Shown here: in pieces, positions 13,901 to 26,063 of the stretch
Layout of the letters: each line of letters begins with the position of its first letter
Position numbering within the stretch: the first letter of the stretch is position 1
Origin: Mansonella perstans
Lineage: Eukaryota > Nematoda > Chromadorea > Rhabditida > Onchocercidae
Length of the DNA stretch: 64,000 nucleotides
NCBI GenBank assembly: GCA_037074765.1
Contig: JBAMDO010000075.1
Coordinates: 62,001-126,000 of the forward strand
Direction: 5' to 3'
Made by a program: the position numbers and the translations under genes
The notes under the pieces: generated by a model
Database searches by the model: none
What the model saw: the letters and a program-made list of their open reading frames with translations, nothing else
Told to the model about the DNA's origin: nothing

Positions 13901-16900
13901 AGATACTATTATTTATTTCAGGCATAATTATTATCAAGCAGTGTTATTCGTTTTGACTATCAAGTATCACTGCTCATTTCTAATATAAAATAGCATTGTT
14001 GGATTCGAATATCAAATACCATTGCTCATTTCGAGTATAAATTGCTATTACTGGTTTCGAATATCAATTTTCATTACTTGTTTCTAATATAAAATAGCAC
14101 TATTGATTTCGAATGCTGTGGCTGCTCTTTTCAACATAAAATGCTATTATTCGTTTCGAATACCAATGATCACTGTTCATTTCGAATATAAAAAGCTATT
14201 ATTCGTTTCGAATATCAGGTACCATTACTTGTTTCTAATGTAAAACAGCATTATCGGTTTCGAATATCAGTGCACATTATTTTTTTGTTATACCAAACTA
14301 CTCTTTTTTGGAATAACAAGTACAGCTAATTGTTTCGAATATTGAGTACCATCATTTTTTCAGAAATCAAGTACTACTGTCTTTTCCAGAAAACAAGGAC
14401 TGTTATTTGTTCCAAGTAATAAATCATTGTTATTAATTTCGAATAACGAACACTATTACTTATTCCAACAAGGTACGTTTTAATAGTGGAGTATAATAAG
14501 CACAAACGAAGTGCTTTCAAGCAAAACTTCATTTCGAAATTATCGGTTAAAATAATAATTTTTTCATTTCATTTTTTTTTTAAATAATAGGAATTTTTAA
14601 AAGTTTTCATTAAATTCACTGCTTGATTAGATATTAATTTGTAAGAAAAATTTGTATGCAAAAATTAATTCAAATAAATGTCAAAACTTTTTTCCCAAAA
14701 ACGATTTTCAAAAAAAAAAAAAAAAAAAACAATTTGCTCAATCAACTGAAGGAAAATTTAAAAATTAAAATTAAGAAAAATAAAAGAAGAAATATCAAAC
14801 ATACATTTATGCTTCATAAGGCAATCAAATGATGTTCCCCAGGCAGACACTTCCTTAAAGGATACTCTGCAAATAACAATAAATAAACATTTTCTGTGCA
14901 AATAACCAACCATTGAACATATTTAGTTCGACAAATAAACAGTAAGTGAACAGATGATATAATATTAGCTTCAGTTATTGTTTCAAAACTAAAATTAAAA
15001 AAAATAGGAAAATGCAAAAATGGTAAGTAGAAAATGATTGTGAATTAAAATTAAAAAATTACTAAGAAAGCAAACAAGTGATTCAAGCGAATAATAGTAA
15101 ATGAATGCATTTTACCAAAGAATACATTTATAAATAAATTTCACAAACTCAATGTGAAATAAAAGTAAACAAGAAAATATATGAAATTTATGTTTGAGTA
15201 AGTAAATACACTAAAATATTGCTAAAAATGTAACAGGGATAAAAATTAGTAATTTAGAATTCTTCTATTAATTACTTAATTAAAACTAGTTAAACGAATA
15301 AATTTGGTTTTTTTTCGTTTTTATTTTTTAAGTAATGGAATTCATTTAAAAAAAATTCATTTATTAAAAAGCGAAAAATTAATTGAGAAAAAAAAGTTGA
15401 AATGAGAAATAATTTCAAAAAAAAGTATCAAAAATTTCAATATAATAATTGAAGTCTTTTTTCTGGCGAAAATATAATTTTGTAAAAACTTAAAAAACGA
15501 CAAAAAAAAATTTTTAAATAAATAAAACTAAGAAAATTTAGAATAAAATATTTGCAATAACAGAGAAAAAAAATTATTCAATTAATATTTGTGTAAAATA
15601 CAATTCCTTAAAAGTTTTCTCAAGAAAAATTTGAAAAGTTAAGAATTCATTACTTTAAAAAAATTAAAATAAAAATTGTCCAAAATACAAAATAACGAAA
15701 TTTTTTAAATTAACCGCTTTTATTTTTTCAATCAGTATGAAATAAAGCTTGTCAAAGTTATTCATCATGCTATATATAAACACATGTACAGTTTCTGTTA
15801 TACATAAATAAATAAATATACATAATATATAGATATAGATATACAACTTCTATTTCTATTATTATGTTTCTATTATTTACATTTATAAATAAATATATAT
15901 ATATATATATATATGTATATGTATACATGTATATATATATGCATATATAAACATGAAAGTTTTGCAATTTGCTAGATTTAAGTAAATAAGAAATATTTAC
16001 AGTTTGCTGGGTTTAAGTAAATATAAAATATTTGCCACAAATTTAAAAAAGGGATAAAGTATTGCGTAAGCTAAAGTAAAGACGACATTTGAATTGTAGA
16101 GTACAATGGCAAACAGTTTGTTCAATGGACTGAAATCCAACGAAAATTGATTCAGTCATCTCTTTCGATTGCAATACGTTCTTATTTAAATATTCAGATT
16201 TAAGACTTGAATGAAACGTGTAAATTGCAAATGGATTTGTTTGTAATTGAAATAAATTATTTTTGAATTAAATTTTCGCAGTATTATAAAAGTTTTATAA
16301 TACTTGGAAAATTTTTCCTTTGTCTCGGATTGCTTAATCATTTCAAAGGAAGAAATATTTGAAAATAAAAAGGAAAGAAAATGAAAAATAAACTGATATA
16401 CTTACTAAAAAGTTTGGTGAACAAAGATAGAAAAAAAGAGAAAAAAGAAATGAGAGTGAAAGAGGTAGAGGGAAAAATAACGGAAGAAGAATTGTTTAAA
16501 ATTATTTATGAAAAGTAATTTTATTCGATATTTATTAAGTGATCAAAAATTAAGTGGAAAAAAGTGATTTACATTTGAAGAAAAGAAGTAAGAAAGAGAA
16601 GGAGAGAGACAGAGAGAAAGAAAAAGAAAGAGAAAAGAGAGTCGCTAAAATAATTTTGTGAATTAACTTTATTTTTAATAATATTTAAAGTAGGAAAAAG
16701 TAAAACTTACTTTTTAGTGATATCAGCAGTTGTTGATAACTCGTCAGCATCCAGTTTATCATCATTTTGAGCTGGTAGGCTAAAATAATTAAAGAATATT
16801 GTCATGTATTCGAATGAATTAATTAGTGTCATTTGCACTTCTTTTTTCATATTATTATTGTGTAATTACATAATTCATCATTCATATTCAATTTATGCAT

Positions 16901-19900
16901 TTAAAAAAAAATAATTTGAGTTTTTATTTCATTATTTCGTATTTATTCGTTGTTCAAACAACAAAAAAAAAAAAAAAAAAAAACAATTTAATGGTATAAT
17001 TATCTGTACAAATCTTTAATTAATAAAATTAAAAAATTTTTGGTTGAAAAATCAAAAAAATAAGAAATTCTCAAATGCATGAAAACTGAAAAATTTATAA
17101 TTAAAAATTAATATCCAATTAAATACATTTAGTTAAAATTATTTATTATTTAATTTCAAACTTCGACCGAAAATTATTCATTATTAAATCAAATTAAATG
17201 TATTCATTATTAAATTTAAATTAAATGTATCTAATACGGATGCATATTTTGCCTTCTAAACTAATCTTATTTATTTATTACTTTTTTGAATGCATACTGT
17301 AGGGGCGAATAATTGATAATACTAATTTATAAATATATTTGATAGTGTATTTAAGTATAAGTGATGGTTTATAATCGATAGTAATACAATTTATATTCAC
17401 ATAACGGAATATTTAATATCAAGTTAACGTAATAAATGACTGATAAAATCTTACAAAAAATCCGTCCAGCAAAATTTCAAGATTTTAAAGTGCTACAGAA
17501 ATTTGATAAAGTCCTTAAATTGTTTTTTTCTTCCTTTTTCAAAAAAATTTTTGCTGAATTAAATATGCAAAAAGTCAGTGCTTTTTTTGCAGTCAATGAG
17601 ATTCAGCAAAATATATACAAAATCTATATGGCATCATAAAATTAATTGTTTGTAGTATGACAGGAAAAAATTGCTATGGAAATATTTGTAAATAAAATAG
17701 TTTAGTTTTATTTCACACTCATTTTATTTTCTAATTGCTCTATTTACCAGCATATTTCTAATTAAGCAATGTTATAAAATGCTTTTAAATTCTATTACTT
17801 TATTTTTGCATTAACCAATCATTATTGAAATATTGTAAAGGTATTTGTGATAATTGGGTATTAGAATAGTATAGAAGTATTTTAATATTTGAGTATTTAA
17901 AAATTATAAAATTGTTCGGACTTTGATTACTTAAAAATTACAGAAGTTATTGGGTATTTGAGCATTGTTTGGATATTAGAGAAGTTTTATAATTATGGTA
18001 AATAATAATTGAGTACTTAAATAGTGCAGAATTAATTTGATATTTGATTATCACAATAATACAGAAGTGTTTTGATATTTGGGTATTTAAAAATCTTTAA
18101 ATTGTTCGGATTTGATTACTTAAAAGTTATAGAAGTGATTGGATATTTGAACATTTTGATATCACAGAAGTCTTATTGTAATTGAGTTTTTGAATAGCGC
18201 AGAAATAATTCGATATTTGAATATTAGAATAGTGCAGAAATACTTTGAAAATATAATATTTGATAGTAGATATTTGATTGCTTAAGAACTACTATATTAA
18301 AGAAATATTATGGCTATCACAGTAACTGTTATTTAAATATCAATATCTCCTTTACTATTCTAATACTCAGAGATCAAAATACGTATTTAAAAATTCAAAA
18401 ACTAAATTCAAAAAAAAATTTAAAAAAACATCATTCAGAGATTCAAAAAAAACATTATTCAAAAACTCAATTATTATAATATTTCTGCACAATTCAAATA
18501 CTCAAATACCGAACTAATTACAATGAATACTTGGATATTTGATTGTTAGAATATTACCAATGTTTGTAAGTATTTGAATATTTGAATGTTACAGAAGTAT
18601 TTGAATATTTAAATATATAAATTTGTCTGTTTCATTCTTAATTTTCGCTTCTTTAATAAAATAAATAAATCCCTTAACAAATTGCATTCAGTAAAATTTT
18701 TTCCATTTTTTCCAATAAGCTATGGTGTGTATGAAAGAAATCAATAGCACTATGGTAACCACGCAAAAATAAATTTAATATTTGTAACACTAAAATTCTC
18801 TAAATATTTTATTACACAAATAAAGAATTCAATTAACTAATAAATTTTTCAAAATAGTAGTGGATTTCAGTATGGCGAAAAGTAATTTCGTTAACAATAA
18901 TTTGCTTGCTTAGCAATTACATATAAATTATAAATCAAGCTAATAATTTATGGATTCGAAGAATGTTGACGTCATTGGATTATCAAAAAAAGATATGAAT
19001 ATTTATACGTATGTATTATGTATGTATTATTTATCCATCATTTCAACATTCTATTTCAAGGGTTATCGGATTGATTTATATTGTAAATTGAAAACTTAAA
19101 ATTTTTTAATCAGAATTAAAATTTTTAATCATTTATTGAATTTAAAATATCTCTGAATTACAAATGGTCATAAAAAATTAGGTGCGAAAAAAAGAAAAGA
19201 AAAATGAAATTGGAATGATGATAAAATGAACCTTAAATCTATGTCAAATATCCTAAATGAAAATTAATTAGTGAACATAAATTTAAAGAAAAGCAAAGTT
19301 TTAAAATTTTATATTTATTATAAAATTACAAAATTTTATATTTATTAATTGATTACGAATGATTTCAAATTCTATTACTTATTTTATTAAATGCAAGCAA
19401 TGCAATAAAGCGTATTTTGATAAGAAATAAGAATTATTGTAATTAGCTGGTAAAAACTTTAATTTCGGTAACTTTTTCTCTTTTTTCGTGAAAAATTTTG
19501 TAAAAAAAACTAAAATTCATACTTAAAATTAAATCATAAATTGAATTTAATTAACATTGAATTTGATTAATAAAGCAAAAAATTTGGAAAGCTTTTTAAA
19601 TTAGCTATTTTTAAAATTTAAGCAAAAATATTTTGTTTATTTTTTTTGCAAAAAGTAAACAAGAGCGATATTTTACTTGAATAAAGAAAATTGTTCGCTA
19701 ATTTAAAAATGTCTTATTTATAATAGTTGAAAATGCTAAAGCTATTTTGCAAGCATTTTAGCAATTACACGGCAAGCTTATGCTAAATTGCATTATGCAA
19801 GTATTTTGCAAGTTGATGAAATAGCATATAATGTTTATAACATTATACTCAATGCATGACAACAATGCATTTGAAAATGCAAATCCCATTTAATTAAGCA

Positions 19901-22117
19901 ACGCTTGCTGTTTTAATTAGCCTATGCTTTGAAGCATTTGTCTCTCAGAAAACTTCACTTTGAAATCCAGTCTAGGCTCTTATTACAATAAGTATAATTA
20001 GGTTTTATCATGAAAATTACAATTAGTATTGTACTATTAGTACATCAATTATTATCAAATGCAGTTCGATAAATAAATTAAAATACTTGAATTGGACATT
20101 CTTTAAGTATTGTTCATATAATTAGTATAATGTTTAAGAAGTAAATTAGTATAATGTTTACCGAGATTATTTGATGAGATAGTTTATCATTAATAACATT
20201 AGTCTATCGTGATAATTAATGTTGTATTATTATTACTGCTATTTCAGTATCACTATTATCGTCACTATTTTTTCGTGATTGTTATCAGTATCAACATCAA
20301 AGTTAGTTAGCGTTTTATTAATATTACTCCAATATTATTACCATAATCAATATTATAGTCGACATCACTTATTCTTAAAACTTGTTAGTGTTATATTACT
20401 GCTACTTCGCTGTCATTATTATCATTATCAATGTTATAACTGTCATCTCATTATTAAAGTCAACTTAACGACTAATTTACATTGGAGATTATTGAAATAC
20501 AAAAGTAAAAATGAATGGATGTTTTTTGCTGATAAAGTAATCATTTCTGGTTTTATTGTTATAAATTGGCCAAGCAAAAACCATACTACTGTATTACCAC
20601 TATCAGAAAGTATTAGTCTTATAACGTAAAAATTGGCCTACAAATATTTTGCTAATTCGTTTATAAATTTTAAATTAAAGCACCAAGAAAATTTATCAAG
20701 AATAATTGTCGCTACGTCTTTATAACTTATTATTATCGTTGCGAACATTTATTGATGATTTTGTAAAAATTATTACTGCTATTCTTATCATTGCACATTA
20801 TCATATTGTGTTACCACTATCATTAATACTGTTCTTATTATCACTGCGCATTATCATATTATATTATCACTATCACCAATACTGTTCTTTTTATCATTGC
20901 ACATTATTATATTTATGCTACCACCTACCTATTAATACTGTTCTCTTTATCATTGCAAATTATCACACTATGTTATCACTACTACTAGTGCTGTTGTTCT
21001 CATTATTGCATACTATATTTACAGTATCATTATCATTTAATCATAACTATCGTTTAAAAGCCATCGTTTAGAATCACCATCATCATCATCATCATCATGT
21101 ATCAGTAATAATTAGACAATTTTATGAATAGAAAAAATATATTTGTTAATTTAGTGTAATGAATCAGAAATGATGACTGATATAACGAATCAGTTTACTT
21201 ATCTTTTTCAACATCAATCTTCATTTCTTTTTTTTCGGCAATTTAGTGCAACATACATATCCAGTCATTTATCAATAAGAACCGTATACGGGATAATGCT
21301 CACAATAATTCATTCTTCCGGAATAATGCTCACAATAATTCATTCCTCTAACAAACAACAAATTGAGCTATGTCGATGAAAGGTTAAGATTTAATTTTTC
21401 TCTGTGTTTTCTCGCTTTCTTCTTTGTTTGTTTTTTGGAAAGATTAATTAAATTAAAATTAATTGTTTTTTTCCAAAGTTTCCTTTAAAAAAAATCGAAG
21501 ATGGAATTTATAATAAACATCAACCATATTTTTATTGATAATTAATTAAGTTACAGTACCGCATTGTTTTTTCCATTACTTCTTATAAATTTGAAGCAAT
21601 TAAATTTTTTTTAAAATTTATTTATGAATATTCACTGCATATGACCATATATGTCTTAATAGCATAAGAACTGATAACATTGGTTTAATTAGCTACCGTT
21701 AATTAGCAATGTCATTGTATTATTAGCATACACGAACAATGTATCTATTGACGCAAGTAATGATGCGTATTGTGTTTGTCTGTGTACTTGTGTATGTATG
21801 TGTGTGTGTGTATGTGTATGTGTGTAGGTTTGTATGTGTGTTTTAAATTTGATTCTATTTCAAACTGTGGTAAAGTTATAAAATTTGACTACAAAAAAGA
21901 AGAAAAGATATTATACTTATTTGTTATCTTTTGTAACAGCGTTAATTAATTAATTAATAGAGCAATAACTAACTGAGTAATCATGTTACTAATGTAAATT
22001 CAATCAACATTAGATTGAAAAAAAAAAAAAAGAAAAAAGAAGATAACATATAAAATATGCTTACCTTTGATTATTTTTTACAGAAGAACAATTGCATGGA
22101 AGAAGTTTCATCAGCAT
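10990..22117 (-). CDS. RGS-domain protein, RZ-like (GTPase-activating protein for G-alpha)
   Basis: Five exons join in phase: 22117-22065, 16779-16711, 14866-14805, 13058-12940 and 11223-10990 (537 nt, 178 residues). All have GT donors and AG acceptors. Residues 50-172 form an RGS domain. Visible blocks are AWGTSFDCLMKHK, FLKSEFSDENILFWQACEELK, KEVSLDSNVRE, TFDDAQNQIYLLM and RDSYPRFVSSDLYKKLL. The KEVSLDS, DDAQ-QIY-LM and RDSYPRF blocks match the RZ group (RGS17/19/20) better than the R4 or R7 groups. The N-terminus has CNC (residues 8-10) where RZ proteins carry a longer cysteine string used for palmitoylation. Family role: speeds GTP hydrolysis by Gi/o/z alpha subunits at membranes. The start ATG (22117) is the least certain part: the exon probably extends as 5' UTR to an acceptor at 22246, and this frame is closed upstream by a TGA. 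Which C. elegans rgs gene it matches is not decided. Confidence 0.88.
11224..12939 (-). other. Intron 4 of the RGS gene
   Basis: AT-rich intron containing a degenerate TCTATCTATC/CTGATCTAT tract at about 11460-11800. An ORF at 11823-12008 (minus) is AT-rich and lacks splice support. Confidence 0.6.
11460..11800. repeat. Degenerate (TCTA)n / 'CTATCTGATCTAT' tract
   Basis: Short words of the TCTATCTATC type alternate with TGATC and CCATC variants over about 340 bases in the RGS intron. Confidence 0.65.
13160..13250. repeat. (TAC/TGC)n trinucleotide repeat
   Basis: About 25 TAC, TGC and CAA triplets in a row, in an intron of the RGS gene. Noncoding there. Confidence 0.8.
13690..14470. repeat. 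Degenerate minisatellite, unit about 28-30 bp ('TTTCGAATATCAAGTACTATTACTTG')
   Basis: At least 20 diverged copies of a unit containing 'TTCGAATATCAA' and 'TACTATTACTTG' fill most of RGS intron 3. Divergence is high, so the array is old. The plus-strand ORF at 13622-13927 is produced by the repeat. Confidence 0.7.
14867..16710 (-). other. Intron 2 of the RGS gene
   Basis: AT-rich intron with a TA run (about 15893-15945) and purine-rich GAGA tracts (about 16430-16650). No exon is supported. Confidence 0.6.
17830..18620. repeat. Degenerate repeat field ('TATTTGAGTATTTAAAAATT...CAGAAGTATTTT')
   Basis: Words such as 'GATATTTGAATATT', 'AGAATAGTGCAGAA' and 'TTGTTCGGA' recur at irregular spacing over about 790 bases, in both direct and partly inverted copies. 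It looks like a decayed minisatellite inside RGS intron 1. Confidence 0.5.
20220..21060. repeat. Degenerate minisatellite ('TTATCATTGCACATTATCATATT...CACTATCA')
   Basis: Copies of 'CATTGCACATTATCATA', 'TTACCACTATCA' and 'AATACTGTTCTT' recur with a spacing near 55-60 bases, most clearly from 20770 to 21010. The reading frame stays open by chance because stop words are rare in the unit. Confidence 0.6.
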
Positions 22118-22246
22118 TTGGATCTTCGATTTGGACAGTTTGGATATGATCTTTGCGTAAAATTTAAATCCTTCGGATAAATTACGTATTATTACATTGA
22201 ATTGCTCAAGTCGTAATACACTTCCTCATTGCTTTGATATGTACAT
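22065..22246 (-). other. Probable full extent of the first visible RGS exon (5' UTR plus start)
   Basis: The exon is bounded by a good acceptor (TTATTAACAG before 22246) and a GTAAGC donor after 22065. Only its last 53 bases are coding in the frame that joins the RGS exons. A second frame across the middle reads an acidic stretch (VQIEDPNADETSS) that ends in a stop before the donor; it does not splice in phase to the RGS domain. Confidence 0.45.
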
Positions 22247-25200
22247 CTGTTAATAAACAAATAATACAATAAACAAATATCTTTAACTACACTATAAATA
22301 TATTTCCAATTATTACATTAATTAAATATAGTGATAATAATGAGAAATTTATTATTGTTATTGCAATTAGCAATGGTAGTAAGATTTGCAGCAACAATAA
22401 CAATAAAAAAATAGTAACAACAATAACAACAATGATAATAACAATAATGATAATAATAGCAATCATTAAAATAGAAAAAAAAAAAAAAATTAGTAATATT
22501 AATAAATGTCTTCGCAAGCTACAAATGATTATTCCCTTAAAGCATGATATTGAGATGCTTTTTGTATTTCGTTATGGAATTAGACTAGCTTATACGTAGC
22601 ACTGAGCAGTCTTGGCTAACTTGGCAGAGAATGTGAATTGCAGGTGAGCCAACAAAATATAAGGATGAAGCAAAAGGTCTCATAACAGCTAATAGATGAT
22701 ATCTATATATATATATAAACATACATACATTAGTATATACATATATAGATAGATATATACACACATAAAAATATACACATGATCAAAGAGTTACTCTATC
22801 ATCTCAAACTACTAGCCTTATTCCCTATGATATGGCCTGACAAATATCAGTATATATGTTAGGTGTGTGTGTGTATGTGCATGTGTGTTTGTATGTATGT
22901 GTATTATATATATATATAATGATTGCTTAGGCCAGTATTCACAGATCAACATTTTACATACCTAAAGAGTAAAGGCATGTCCTAAAAACAATTCGATGTA
23001 CTTATTTGAAAAGCGTAAGAGCAAAGTCAGCAAAGTTTTGCAACTTATCTGGCTATTGCAAAAGGCTTGTTATATGCATGTAATATGTGAACAACTCATG
23101 TATCTCTCTCTATGTGAAATACCTTAAAGGACCATTTATGCATTAATGTTGTTCAAAATTAACATAAAATAAGCCTAATACATTAAACCTATTAAAAAAT
23201 TAATCTTATTTTTTTCATTTCCTTTTCTCTCTCTCTTTTTTTTGCCCTCTTCTTTTACTTCCTTCTATCACAATCATTGCAAAATAAATAATTCTTAATT
23301 TGCTCTAACGTTAATAAAAATTCCTATCTCTTGCCATCATTTTCTCTTTTTCTTTTTCTAAAAATTTATAAAATAAATTATAGTTTGCTTAAAGAAAAAA
23401 AAAGTGTCCAAGAATGATTAAAGAATGGGCTCATTAGGATTGTTAAAGTGGAAAGTTTTCTTTCCCTTCATTTGAAACTTTAATCTTTGAACAAAAAATT
23501 TAAAAACCTTTTTTTTGTCCTTCTCTCTTCTAGGCCATGAAAAGTGAATTTACATTCATTCATTGATAATCATCAATAAAAAATGAAAAAAAAAAATGAA
23601 TTGCATTCATTAATGTTTCGGTGATAGCAATTGAGTCGTGATTACTGTGAAATGTAAATGAAATTTGAAATAAAGAAAGAGTTGTTTTATGCATAATCAA
23701 TCGATGGCATATCAGTACGACTTCTATTCATTCACCTGCCACTTCTTTAATTTCATAAATTTTGACCAAAAATTTCTTTAAAAAAAAAAAGCAAACTTTT
23801 GCCAAAAATATCTTCAAAAAAAAGAAAAAGAAATTAAGGAACAAACAAATCTCATTCTTATCACTTTATTTTGCTTAAAAATACTTAATCACTCGAAAAA
23901 AAAGAAAGTGCAAAATAGAACCATTTGTTATTTTTCGCTTCATGAAATTAGCCCACGTAGGTGATAAATAAATTTGTCTCCGTGAAAATGAATAAAATTA
24001 TCGTTTTCCTTTACGTGATGAATAAATTTGTCTCCGTGAAAATGAATAAAATTATCGTTTTCCTTTACGTGATGAATAAATTTGTCGCCGTGAAAATGAA
24101 TAAAATTGTCGCATTCCTACAGGTGATGATAAATTTGTCGATGGGAAAATGAAATTTAATTTTTCATAATGCTTGCTCTTTTCTTTTTTTTTTTTTATTC
24201 GGTCTTTTATTATATTTTATAAATAAATACTTATCGTTCATTTATTCGAACAAATAACTGTCTTTTTTATTTGAAATAAAAAAAAACACACTAAAGCAAA
24301 TAGAAGTTGCAGACAGGAAAAAAAAGGCCATACAAATTATCAAGCGTCATATCACCTGTTAAGTTTGGTGACAATTTTTTTATCCTGTACAAATGCTGCT
24401 TTGAAAGCAATTTAGAGAATTTTTGCTAACAGCAGCAACAACGACAAATACTTCCCTTAAATATAACCCATAATTAAAAATAAAAAAAAGAATTTGTTCG
24501 AAACTTTCATAATAAATTAATCGAAATGAAAATTAAAAAAATGTTATTGTAGGAAAAAGAAACCATACGTGGAATCCGAAATAAAATATGCTAAATGAAA
24601 CAAAAGAAATAAATAGCAAACCTAAAATACGTCGTTTTAGCAAAAAAAAACATTTCATAAATGAAAATACAAAAAATCACACGTAAAATGAGTCATTAAA
24701 AAAATTGAAATCATTATAAAAAATAGAAATGGAATTTTATTATTTTCTTGTGTTTCCAAAAGAAAAAAGTCAAAAAATTTGTAACAATAAATTACATTTT
24801 ATAATATAAAGTTAAAATTAAACAAAAAAAATTTTCTTTTTGCTCCTTTCAATTCCAATTTATTTTTTAGATGATTTTCACTGATTGTCAAAATTTTGCA
24901 AATTTTTGAAAAAAGTTAAAATGGTTTTTTCTCTCCTAAAACAACACTTAAGAACAAAAAAAAAATTTTGAATAGCACAGAATGGGAAAAGGTGAAAAGA
25001 CATTTTAAAAATTGGAATTTTCCTTATCATTAATGAATCACTGATGACAAAAAAACTGCAGCAAGCTATCCACTCTTATCAGTAATTCATCAATCTTCCT
25101 TACAAATATCGATATCATTTTTGTGTTGCACAAAGTTTTCCTATTCACTTCATTTCTTTCATTTTCAATTTTAATAAAATGGCAATTCAAATTTTTATAT

Positions 25201-26063
25201 TTGAGTTTAGAAAAAAAATGCCAATTTTTAAATGCCTTTTTATTCCTCAAAAAAAAAGAATGACAAATAGAAAATTTAGTATTTTTTTTAATTAATAAAT
25301 TGGTTAAGAAAAAAATTCTGCGGAAATATTTCGAAAAAAGAAAAGTGCTTTTTCAAGAAAAAATTTTGAAATTTTAAATTAATTTTGAGTGGAGATTGCT
25401 GTAGTGATCAATGATTTGTGCTTTTAATTAAATTTTGTGCTGACAAGTTGGGTGCTGATTTAAAAAGGTTGCAAATTGTTAAGAAAAAATTAATCCATGA
25501 ATTGAAATTATTTAATTATTTGACAATTTTTTTGCATATGAAATTTTTTCAATAAAATTTTTGAAAGATTCCTACTTGAAATGATTGTTTTTTCTAGTTT
25601 TATGCCTTAATTTGAAAATTTTATTATTATATGCTGATCAGTGATAAAAATCACACTTACTTTTTAATTGCTAATTATAAATAAACTTTAAAAAAGCATT
25701 GCTTCATATTGTCACAAATTTTTCGTATGCTTTCGCTTCCGATGAAAATCGTTTACGCTTCATTTTTTTTTAAATTAAAATTTTGCTGAAATTTTTAATG
25801 TCCAACAGCAACTCAGCTTACTTATTGCATCGAAACTGTAATTTCAAAATTTAAACAAAAAGAATTTTTCAAAAATATTCAAAATGCTTTACGATATGAA
25901 TTAAATGTATAAATTAGAAAAAAAATGAGCGATTATTTTTTTTGCCCTAAATTTTTCATAAAATTTGAGGAAAATTTTCGCTAGAGTTCATTTTGAAATT
26001 TAGATTATTTGCAGAAAATTTTATCCATCATTCATTTATTAACTGAGATCAGGAAGCAACGAA
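22247..26063. other. Intergenic region between RGS and the type II membrane protein gene
   Basis: The two genes are divergently transcribed, so this segment should hold both promoters. It contains a locally GC-richer patch (about 22580-22680), TG and TATA runs (22700-22920), the 54-bp tandem array at 23961-24150, and AT-rich DNA. No promoter motif could be assigned. Confidence 0.5.
23961..24150. repeat. Tandem repeat, 54-bp unit, about 3.5 copies
   Basis: The unit starts GATGAATAAATTTGTC and ends CCTTTACGT. Two copies are nearly identical and the outer ones diverge. Because 54 is divisible by three, the array reads as an 18-residue repeat (MNKFVSVKMNKIIVFLYV) on the plus strand, but nothing upstream or downstream supports a gene. 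Confidence 0.85.

Larger units (their letters stand above)
16780..22064 (-). other. Intron 1 of the RGS gene (about 5.3 kb), repeat-rich
   Basis: No exon on either strand passed a splice-and-phase check. The intron contains two diverged minisatellite fields (about 17830-18620 and 20220-21060), a TG run (about 21778-21840) and many homopolymers. Plus-strand ORFs at 20279-21071 are repeat-derived. Confidence 0.6.
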
